In this document: piece by piece, positions 1-8,300 of the stretch
Layout of the letters: the number at the start of each line of letters is the position of its first letter
Numbering within the stretch: position 1 is the stretch's first letter
Assembly: GCF_000010725.1 (NCBI RefSeq)
Contig: NC_013856.1
Span: 124,001 to 188,000, forward strand
Length of the DNA stretch: 64,000 bases
DNA from: Azospirillum sp. B510
GTDB taxonomy: Bacteria; Pseudomonadota; Alphaproteobacteria; Azospirillales; Azospirillaceae
Direction: 5' to 3'
Translations under genes and position numbers: made by a program
The notes under the pieces: generated by a model
Seen by the model: only the letters and a program-made list of their open reading frames with translations
Told to the model about the DNA's origin: nothing
Databases searched by the model: none

Positions 1-410
1 ATCGATGGGGCGGGGGCCTTGGCGATTTCCGCGGTCAGGCGGGCCAGATCGATGCGCAGGCTGGCCAGACGGCGGGCCAGCTCGACCGCCTCGGCCTGCG
101 CCTTGGTCGGGTCGAGGCGGAACAGCGGCTGGCCGCGGCTGACGCGGTCGCCCTCCGACGCCAGGATTTCGGTGACGATGCCGCCTTCCAGATGCTGGAT
201 CGCCTTGACCCGGCTGGCCGGAACCACCTCACCCGACGCGGTGGTCGCGACGTCGAGCGGGCCGACCGCCGCCCAGGCCCCCAGCGCCAGCAGCACGGCG
301 GCGATCTCCAGCGCGATGCGCCTACGGCTGGGCAGTGGGCGGCTGGGCAGTGGGCGGCTGGGCAGGGGGCTGACGGTAGTAGCCGGTTGGGGGAGCGCGG
401 TCATGGTCAT
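1..410 (-). CDS. HlyD-family type I secretion membrane fusion protein (N-terminal part, cut by window edge)
   Basis: Periplasmic adaptor of a type I secretion system; it would bridge the inner-membrane ABC exporter and an outer-membrane channel. Reading leftward from ATG at 410, a short cytoplasmic leader containing three PSRPL repeats is followed by one hydrophobic helix (about residues 30-48). Then comes the typical HlyD beta-barrel/lipoyl-type start (TTASGEVVPASRVKAIQHLE, then EGGIV and EGDRVSRGQPLFRLD) and the beginning of the alpha-helical hairpin. The start overlaps the stop of the ABC gene as ATGA (407-410), which suggests translational coupling. The C-terminus lies outside the window. 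Family assignment is firm; the cargo is inferred from the neighbouring adhesin. Confidence 0.9.
   Translation of the reverse strand, partial: MTMTALPQPATTVSPLPSRPLPSRPLPSRRRIALEIAAVLLALGAWAAVGPLDVATTASGEVVPASRVKAIQHLEGGIVTEILASEGDRVSRGQPLFRLDPTKAQAEAVELARRLASLRIDLARLTAEIAKAPAPS
326..370. repeat. Three tandem 15-bp repeats in the HlyD leader
   Basis: The unit GGCTGGGCAGTGGGC occurs three times in a row (326-340, 341-355, 356-370), the last with one mismatch. On the coding strand it encodes PSRPL three times in the cytoplasmic leader of the HlyD-like protein. The unit length keeps the frame, so slippage would change only leader length. Confidence 0.85.
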
Positions 411-2116
411 TGCGCGGCCCTCACCGTCGCAGGCATAGGCATGGGCACAGGCGGTTGTACGCCGGACGCCGCGCCGTCCAGCCGGACGATGCAGCGGGCG
501 CCGTTGAGGATGACCGGGTCATGGCTGGCGATGATCAGGGTGCGGCCCCGCCGGGCCAGCGCGATCAGGCGCTGGTAGACCAGCTGGGCTCCCTCGCGGT
601 CGAGTCCCTCGGTCGGCTCGTCGAGCAGGTAGAGCGGCCCGTCGGTGACCAGCGCGCGGGCCAGCCCCAGGCGGCGGCGGATGCCCGGAGCCAGGGTGCG
701 CCCGCCATCCTCCAGGACCAGATCGAGATGGCGCGGGTGGCGGTTGACCAGATCGGCGAGGTCGGCCTCGGCGAGGGCGCGCAGCAGGTCGGCGTCGGTG
801 GCGTCGGGCCGGGCGAGCCGCAAATTGTCGCGCAGGGTGCCGGGCAGGAACAGCGGCTCCTGCGGCAGGTAGGACACTTGCGACCGCCACCAGTCGAGCG
901 AGAGCACCCGCAGGTCGGCCCCATTCGCCAGCACCTGCCCGCGGCTCGGCTCGATCAGGCCGGCGAGCAGCTTCAGCAGGGTCGATTTGCCCGACCCGTT
1001 GCGCCCGGTCAGCACAACCACCCCGCCCGGCTCCACCGTTACGTCGAGGCCGGAGAACACCGGCTCCTCGCGGCCGGGGAAACTGGCGGCGACTCCGCTC
1101 AGCGTCAGGCCGCCGGTCCAGTCGGCCAGGGTTCGACCGCCCGCTCGCTCGACGGCGACCCCGGCGAAGCGCCGGGCCTCGGCCAGGGCGGCGGCGGCGG
1201 TGCGCAGGGTGCGGCCGTACTGGACGATGCGGCCGAACGGCGACAGCACCCGCCCGGCGATCAGGTTGGCCCCGACCAGCGTGCCGACGTCCAGCGTGCC
1301 GGCCACCACCTGCATGCCGCCCACCGCGATCACCGCGATGCTCAGCAGCCCCTGCGTCGCCTGGGTGAGCGACGCGCCGTGCAGGTGCAGCCAGCCGACC
1401 CGCTCGCCGGTTAGGCGGGCCTGCTCGGCGAGGATCCGCCAGCGCTCCATCAGGGCGGCGTGGGCACGGAAGTGGCGTACCGTCTCGGCGGCGTGGACGG
1501 CGGCGGCGACCAGCGCGTTGACCTCGCCGGTTGCGCGGTTCATCGCCGCCGCAGGCGCGGCCAGCCGCCGCTGGTCGATCCAGGCCAGCAGCGCCAGCCC
1601 AGCGCAGAAGCCCCCGGTGACCACTGCCAGCGTCGGCGACAGCAGCGCCAGCACCGCCAGCACCATCAGCGAGAAGGGCAGATCGGCGATCGTGGTCAGT
1701 CCGGCCGGTCCGAAGGCGGCGCGCGCCCGTTCGGTTCCGCGCACCAGCTCTTCGCGCGCCGCCGGGCTCCAGGCCGCCTGGGCGCGCAGATCGGCGGTCA
1801 GCGTCAGCCCGAACACCCCGGTGGCGAGACGGCGGTCCTGGTCGCCGGCGATCGCCTCGGCGATCACCCAGCGCAGCTTGCGGAGCTGGTGTTCCGCCGC
1901 CACCGCCAGAACGGCCCCCGCGGTCAGCGTCAGCAGGGTGCCGGACACCCCATGGGTGACGTAGCGGTTCAGCACCTGGATGACGAACAGCGACACCGCC
2001 AGCCCCAGCACCGCCAGCAGGGCGCTGACCGCCAGCAGTTGGACGGCCTCGCCCGGCGCCCGCGCCATGCGCGCCACAAGCTCGGCGAAGCCGGACGGCG
2101 GGGAAAGCGCGGTCAC
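407..2116 (-). CDS. Type I secretion ABC transporter (permease-ATPase fusion)
   Basis: A 569-residue inner-membrane exporter of the PrtD/HlyB class without an N-terminal C39 peptidase domain. The N-terminal half is a multi-helix transmembrane domain (hydrophobic segments near residues 28-48, 60-75, 150-180 and 245-275). The ATPase domain shows Walker A GRNGSGKST (about residue 375), Walker B LYLLDEPTEGLD (about 498) and an H-loop ASHDP. The ABC signature is degenerate (LAPGIRRRLGLARAL instead of LSGGQ). The GTG start at 2116 overlaps the upstream stop as GTGA, so I prefer it to longer starts inside the upstream gene. It is coupled at its end to the HlyD gene. Likely substrate, by proximity, is the giant VCBS protein at 5303. 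Confidence 0.9.
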   Translation of the reverse strand: MTALSPPSGFAELVARMARAPGEAVQLLAVSALLAVLGLAVSLFVIQVLNRYVTHGVSGTLLTLTAGAVLAVAAEHQLRKLRWVIAEAIAGDQDRRLATGVFGLTLTADLRAQAAWSPAAREELVRGTERARAAFGPAGLTTIADLPFSLMVLAVLALLSPTLAVVTGGFCAGLALLAWIDQRRLAAPAAAMNRATGEVNALVAAAVHAAETVRHFRAHAALMERWRILAEQARLTGERVGWLHLHGASLTQATQGLLSIAVIAVGGMQVVAGTLDVGTLVGANLIAGRVLSPFGRIVQYGRTLRTAAAALAEARRFAGVAVERAGGRTLADWTGGLTLSGVAASFPGREEPVFSGLDVTVEPGGVVVLTGRNGSGKSTLLKLLAGLIEPSRGQVLANGADLRVLSLDWWRSQVSYLPQEPLFLPGTLRDNLRLARPDATDADLLRALAEADLADLVNRHPRHLDLVLEDGGRTLAPGIRRRLGLARALVTDGPLYLLDEPTEGLDREGAQLVYQRLIALARRGRTLIIASHDPVILNGARCIVRLDGAASGVQPPVPMPMPATVRAAQ

Positions 2117-5100
2117 GCCGGCACCTCCGCGGCGGCGGTGGCGGGCAGGGCCTCGCGGGCGGTCTCCACCTCGCCTTGGGTCGGCGACCAGGGGATGCCG
2201 TTGGCCTGGAAGCGCTCCCACACCCGCGCCAGCACCTCGTGCACCGTCTTGTTCTCGTCATTCCCCTTCAGGAGCTGGAACTTCAGCCGGTAGCGCGCCG
2301 CCCAGATGCCGTTGGTGCATTCCACCCCCTTGAACTGGCAGTCGGGGCCGAAATAGCCGCTGGCGAGATTGCCGAAGCAGTCGAAGGTGTCGAGCGCCTC
2401 CTTTGCCAGTCGCGACACCAGCCGCGGATCCTGGGTGGGATCGACGAAAAGCTGGATCCGGACGAAGTTGGCGTCGGAATCGCTGAAATTATGCACCTCC
2501 GCCTCGGAGATCTTGGCGTTGGCGAGACAGACCAACTGCCCTTCCAGATGGCGGATGCGCACCGTCCGCCACGTGATGTCGAGCACCTGCCCCATCACCG
2601 AGGAGCCGATCTTGATGTAGTCGCCGACCTTGAACGGCCGTTCGATGTTCAGCACGATACCGGAAAAGATGTTGGCGATGTTGGCCTGTACCGCCAGACC
2701 GATGATCATCGCCATCAGGCCGGAGGTGGCGAGCAGGCTGGTCACCGGCTTGGCGAAGACATAGGCGATGACCCCGAAGATGGCGAACAGATAGACCACC
2801 AGCGCGGTGAACATGCGGATGACGTTGGGCACCTTGCGCTGGGCGCGGATCTCCAGCGGGACCCAGATGAACCGCTCCAGCGCGATGACCGCCAAGCGGG
2901 CCGGGACGATCCACCACAGAATGCTGTAGACAGCCACCACCATGTCGATGGCCCCGGTCGGCATATTCGCCAGCGCATAGTCGAGCGCCATGTTGCCGGC
3001 CGACAGCAGCAGCAGCGGCCAGCACACCAGCCGCAGTCCCAGCGTCTGCATGCGCCAGAACTGCCCGCGGTCCTTGCGGTCGAGCAGCATCGCCAGGGCC
3101 GAGCCGACCAGCGCCACGATGGCGATGTAGACGAACCACTCCGTTGGCACATAGTCACGCACGTCGATGGTGTCGGTCTTCAGCAGCGCTCCCATGTCGA
3201 GCTGGGAGAAGCTGGGCTGCGGCTTGCCGAAGCCGACGAAGGCGGGATCGCCCTCCGAGATGCGTTCGAACACGTCCTGGGAAATCCAGGCCCGCCCCAC
3301 CGTCCAGCCCGGCGCCCCGGCCAGGGCGCGCAGGCGCTGAAGCATCCGGGTCAGCGTGTCCACCTCGTCGCCGTCATGGCCGAGCCAGCCGAGCACCTTG
3401 CCGAACGTCGACCATTCGCCGCCCCCGCCCCCGTCGATCGACAGCGAGCCGGCGACGCTGTCGGTCAGCGAGGTCGAGGCGTTCAGGTTCAGGCCCAGCA
3501 CGTCGCTGACATACATCAGGTTGTTGCGCGCCAGCGTGCGGTGGCGGAACGCGATGCCGACGACATGGGTGCCGTAGGCGCGCTCCACCGCGGAATAGTT
3601 GGTGTAGAACGTCCCCTTGACCCGATAGGAATGATACAGCATGTCGCCGACCTGGACCTGCCGCTCCGGCTTGTCGAGCTTGATCGGCTGCACAGCGTTG
3701 GTGAAGACGACATCCTGCGGAGCGAAGTCGCCGCGCCAGCGGAACCACAGGGTCAATTGCAGATCGGCGGTGCCGGCGGACGGATCAAAGCCGCTGATCT
3801 TGTCGATGGTGACGCCCGAATAGACGACGTTCGTCTTGTACATGAAGCGGTCGTTGACGTAGAGCGCGCGGCCGGCGACCAGCTCGTCCAGGTAATTGCC
3901 GATATTCTCCTCGCGGATCGGCGAGAGCTGGGTCAGCGCGGCGATCAGCGACAGCCCGTCATAGGTGCCGACATACGCGGTCGGCATCGCCGCCCCGGCG
4001 GCGTCGAAGCCCAGCGGCCCCAGCACCCCGTTGACCACTCGGCCGGGCTTGGCGAGGGCGGCATGGGCGCGGTCGCGCAGCAGCTTGATGTCTCCCGCCG
4101 CCGGCCGCGGCGCGCCGCGCGGGGCCAGATCGTGCAGCAGCAGCCGGGCGCCCTCGTAGGCGGTGGCCGAGACCCAGTCGGGCGGCGCGTGGTGGGCCTT
4201 GGTGTAGTCGTTGCGGAATGCCTGCGCCTGCTCGCCCGCGGTGTCGTACAGCAGCGGCGTCGAGACGAAGGTGCCGTGGAGGCCGGCGGCGGGGGTGCCG
4301 TTGCCCGACCACGCGGCGCGGTAGGCGTCGAGGAAGGCTTGCGTTGCCAGGGTGCGCGGGCCGGCGACCCGGTTGCGCACGCCGCCCTTGCGCAGTTCGG
4401 CGACGACCGCGCCGGCCGGGCGCGGGTCGGCCAGCACCACCACGCTGCCGCTGACGCGGGCCTCGCGCATCTCGCGGGCGATCCGCGCCGCCCGCTCGCC
4501 GAGGTCGGCCGCCGGGTCGATGTCCCAGCGATTGAGCACCTTGGTGCCGAACCGCTGCATCACCTCGTCGAACAGGGTGGCCTGCGCCTCGCCGTCCGGG
4601 CCACGTTCGTGGATCACCGAAACCACCTTCTCGCCCAGCACGTTGCGGACGTAGTTGGCGAGGAAGCGCGTCTCGAAGCTGCGGTCGAAGGTCAGGTGGA
4701 ACAGCCAGGGCTCACCGGGCTTCGCCTCGGCCGGTCCCGGTGTTCGGGCCGGGGCGGGGGTCAGGGCCGGAACCCCGGCGGAGCGGTAGATTTCGGCCGC
4801 CGCCGCCGCCGCCGCGTCCGACCAGTGGCCGACCACGCCGGCCACGCCTGCGGCGGCCAGCTTTTCGGCGGCGGCGCGGGCGGTTGCCGGATCGTCGGCA
4901 TCATCCACAACTATTATGTGCACCGGTAGGCCGGCGATGCCCCCCATACGGTTGACATGGGCAACGTACAATTCAACGCCGTCACGGATGGCGCGGCCAA
5001 GATCGGCCCGCTCCCCCGTCAGAGGAACGGCCATGCCCAGACGGATCTCGCCGTCGGCTGCCCGGTTCACCGTCAACCGGAAGGCCAGCGACAAAACCGC

Positions 5101-5181
5101 CGCCACCAGCACGGCGACGCCCAGCATCAGCAGGAACAGCGAGCGCTTTGAGAGTCCGGCCAGTTTGTCCCAGAACGCCAT
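2113..5181 (-). CDS. Periplasmic ligand-binding domain fused to an MscS-type channel
   Basis: A 1022-residue multi-domain membrane protein. Residues about 14-36 are an N-terminal membrane anchor. Residues about 40-425 resemble type I periplasmic binding proteins of the Leu/Ile/Val class (RLGMAVPLTGERADLGRAI near the start). Residues about 430-590 form an extra beta-rich region with the strand ADLQLTLWFRWRGD. Several transmembrane helices follow between about 683 and 812. The C-terminus carries the MscS pore helix and beta domain (GLMAMIIGLAVQANIANIFS, then NIERPFKVGDYIKIG). The architecture suggests a channel gated or tuned by a periplasmic small molecule. It is the first gene of the secretion operon and its stop overlaps the ABC start. 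Domain calls are confident; gating and ligand are unknown. Confidence 0.85.
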   Translation of the reverse strand: MAFWDKLAGLSKRSLFLLMLGVAVLVAAVLSLAFRLTVNRAADGEIRLGMAVPLTGERADLGRAIRDGVELYVAHVNRMGGIAGLPVHIIVVDDADDPATARAAAEKLAAAGVAGVVGHWSDAAAAAAAEIYRSAGVPALTPAPARTPGPAEAKPGEPWLFHLTFDRSFETRFLANYVRNVLGEKVVSVIHERGPDGEAQATLFDEVMQRFGTKVLNRWDIDPAADLGERAARIAREMREARVSGSVVVLADPRPAGAVVAELRKGGVRNRVAGPRTLATQAFLDAYRAAWSGNGTPAAGLHGTFVSTPLLYDTAGEQAQAFRNDYTKAHHAPPDWVSATAYEGARLLLHDLAPRGAPRPAAGDIKLLRDRAHAALAKPGRVVNGVLGPLGFDAAGAAMPTAYVGTYDGLSLIAALTQLSPIREENIGNYLDELVAGRALYVNDRFMYKTNVVYSGVTIDKISGFDPSAGTADLQLTLWFRWRGDFAPQDVVFTNAVQPIKLDKPERQVQVGDMLYHSYRVKGTFYTNYSAVERAYGTHVVGIAFRHRTLARNNLMYVSDVLGLNLNASTSLTDSVAGSLSIDGGGGGEWSTFGKVLGWLGHDGDEVDTLTRMLQRLRALAGAPGWTVGRAWISQDVFERISEGDPAFVGFGKPQPSFSQLDMGALLKTDTIDVRDYVPTEWFVYIAIVALVGSALAMLLDRKDRGQFWRMQTLGLRLVCWPLLLLSAGNMALDYALANMPTGAIDMVVAVYSILWWIVPARLAVIALERFIWVPLEIRAQRKVPNVIRMFTALVVYLFAIFGVIAYVFAKPVTSLLATSGLMAMIIGLAVQANIANIFSGIVLNIERPFKVGDYIKIGSSVMGQVLDITWRTVRIRHLEGQLVCLANAKISEAEVHNFSDSDANFVRIQLFVDPTQDPRLVSRLAKEALDTFDCFGNLASGYFGPDCQFKGVECTNGIWAARYRLKFQLLKGNDENKTVHEVLARVWERFQANGIPWSPTQGEVETAREALPATAAAEVPA

Positions 5182-5302
5182 TCTGCCCCACTCTTCGTCC
5201 GTCGTTTTACTCGGTCAAATCGACTAAGTTTCTTTTAATCAGATTCGCCTAAAGCTTAACATAAGCATGGCCAGTACTCAGGATGGGCAAGCTGATTAGC
5301 GG
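5182..5302. promoter_or_regulatory. Divergent intergenic region between channel/T1SS operon and adhesin gene
   Basis: This 121-bp spacer separates the leftward channel-secretion operon from the rightward VCBS gene. It is more AT-rich than its surroundings and must hold the promoters for both directions. I could not assign -35/-10 boxes with confidence and see no clear operator palindrome. Confidence 0.5.
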
Positions 5303-8300
5303 TTGCAATTGGGGGTGACCCGCGTGGCGGAGGAAATAGACCTCGACGGTTGGGCTGCGCCCAAGGGATTCATCGATGCGTTGGCGGCCGGCGACGAGGT
5401 TGGCGGCGCCTACGCTTCGATTCGCGGCGACCTCGTGACCCGTCTGGCCGCCCAGGGGGTGCAGGCGGACGCCGCGCCGCGACTCGCCGACGAGATCGTT
5501 CATCGTTACGTCGAACTGCTCGCCAAGGGGGTGGATCCCGAATCGGCGTCGCAGGAGGCGCGCCGGGTCTGGGTGGACGATGTCGCCCTCGGCCGGGCGG
5601 CGCCTGCGACCACCGACCCGTTGCTTCAGGCGCTGGCGAGCGGGGCCGACGTCCATGCGGTGGTGCAGCAGGCGGCCGGCGGGTTGCCGGATGCCGATGC
5701 GCTGGCCCGCGCCGTCGCCAGCGGCCGGCCGCTTGCCAGCGAGTTGAAGGCCGCGCTCGAAGCGGCGCATGCCCAACAGGGTGGCAGCGCGGTGGAGACC
5801 ACCGCCGGCGACAAGCTGGCCGCCGCCCTCGCGGCCGGGGGGGGCGCCGCGTCCCAGGCGATCGCGGATGCTGTCGCCGGCATGTCGCCCGAACATGCCG
5901 CCGCCTTCCTGGCGCAATTGCAGGCGTCGCTGGCCTCGGGAGTTGCGGCTGACGGCGCGCTCGCCAACGCCCATGCGGCGGCGGCGGCGGCGACGCCGCC
6001 TTCGGTGCCGATGGACGCGGCCCGGCAACTTGCCGCGGCACTGGCGGCGGGCGGAACGGCGGCCGAGCAGGCGGTCGCCGCGATGACCGGCGGAATGAGC
6101 GCCGGAGTCGCCGGGACCTTCGCCGACCGGCTGACCGCGGCGCTGGCCGCCGGCCAGAACCCGGCGGCGGCGATGGCCCAGGCGGCGCAGGCCGCCAACG
6201 CCGCAAGCAACGCGCTGGCGGCGAGCGGGGTGCCGCTGTCCGATGGCGACCGGCTGGTCGCCTCCCTGGCGCAGGGGCTGGTCAGCGGCGACGTGCTGAG
6301 CAACCCATCGCTGTCCTCTGTGGTCGATGCACTGGCGGGGGGACGCTCCACCCAGGCGGCGGTGACGGAGGGGCGGGCGGCCGCGGCGGCGGCGAACGCC
6401 CAGCAGACGGCGACAGCGGTGCCCGCCGATCCACTGTTGGCGGCGCTGGCTTCGGGGCAGGGGGCACAGCAGGCGCTGAGCGCCGCGGCGCAAGGCGGCG
6501 GTGATGCCCAGACCTTCGTTGCCGCGCTGTCCGCCGCGCTGGACGGCGGCAAGTCGATGGCCGACGCCCGCAGCGACGCCGCCCAGACCTCCGCCGCCGC
6601 ACAAGCCGCCGAGACGGCGACCCAGGTTGCGCCAACCTCTCCGGCCCAGCCGACCTCACCGTCGTCGCTGCCGGGAGCCGATCCGTCGACGCTGCCGGTC
6701 ACCGTGGCTTCCGCGGACTCCGGACCGCAACAAACCGCTCTGGTGGCATCGCCCACGAGCACCCCGGATCCGTCGCCGACCGGGCCGGTGGTCGCGCCGC
6801 CCCCTCCTCCCTCCCCACCAGCACCTCCGCCCCCTCCGCCGCCCCCTCCGCCGCCGCCGTTGCTCGACCCACCGGCGCCGCCTGTGCCGAGCCCGACCGC
6901 CGTGACCAGCCCGACCTCGGTGCCGGCCCCGGTCGACGCCACCTCCTCTCCTCCCGCTCCGCCTCTTCCCCCACCTCCGCCACCCCTTCCTCCTCCCGTC
7001 ACGCCGACGACCCCGCAATCGCCCGTGAACCATGCGCCGGTGGCGGTGGCCGATGCCGGCATCGCGGTGGAGGCGGGCGGGACCAACAACGGCACGGCGG
7101 GCAGCAACGCCACGGGCAACGTACTGACCAACGACACTGACGTGGACAGCGGCGACACCAAGACGGTCTCGGCGATCACCGGCGGGACGGTCGGCAGCGC
7201 GCTGGCCGGCACCTACGGCACGCTGACGCTGAATTCCGATGGCAGCTACACCTATGTCGTCAACGATGCGAACGCGACCGTTCAGGCGTTGCGGACCAGC
7301 GCCGACACGTTGACCGAGACCTTCACCTACACCATGAAGGACACCGCCGGGCTGACCAGTTCGGCGACGCTGACCATCACCATTCACGGGGCCGACGACG
7401 CTCCGGTGGCGGTGGCCGACAGCGGCACGGCGGTGGAGGCTGGCGGGACCAGCAACGGCACGGCGGGCAGCAATGCCACCGGCAACGTGCTGACCAACGA
7501 TACCGACGTGGACAGCGGCGACACCAAGACGGTCTCGGCGATCACCGGCGGGACGGTCGGCAGCGCGCTGGCCGGCACCTACGGCACGCTGACGCTGAAT
7601 TCCGATGGCAGCTACACCTATGTCGTCAACGATGCGAACGCGACCGTTCAGGCGTTGCGGACCAGCGCCGACACGCTGACCGAGACCTTCACCTACACCA
7701 TGAAGGACACCGCCGGGCTGACCAGTTCGACCACCCTGACCATCACGATTCACGGGGCCGACGATGCGCCGGTGGCGGTGGCCGATACCGGCACGGCGGT
7801 GGAGGCAGGCGGGACCAGCAACGGCACGGCGGGCAGCAATGCCACGGGCAACGTGCTGACCAACGATACCGACGTGGACAGCGGCGACACCAAGACGGTC
7901 TCGGCGATCACCGGCGGGACGGTCGGCGGCGCGCTGGCCGGCACCTACGGCACGCTGACGCTGAATTCCGATGGCAGCTACACCTATGTCGTCAACGATG
8001 CGAACGCGACCGTTCAGGCGTTGCGGACCAGCGCCGACACGCTGACCGAGACCTTCACCTACACCATGAAGGACACCGCCGGGCTGACCAGTTCGACCAC
8101 CCTGACCATCACGATTCACGGGGCCGACGATGCGCCGGTGGCGGTGGCCGATACCGGCACGGCGGTGGAGGCAGGCGGGACCAGCAACGGCACGGCGGGC
8201 AGCAATGCCACGGGCAACGTGCTGACCAACGATACCGACGTGGACAGCGGCGACACCAAGACGGTCTCGGCGATCACCGGCGGGACGGTCGGCGGCGCGC

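Noticed and set aside
407-2261. Long plus- and minus-strand open frames overlapping the ABC transporter gene
   Set aside because: Only the frame with Walker A, Walker B and transmembrane pattern is coherent. The others are Arg/Pro/Gly-rich frame shadows.
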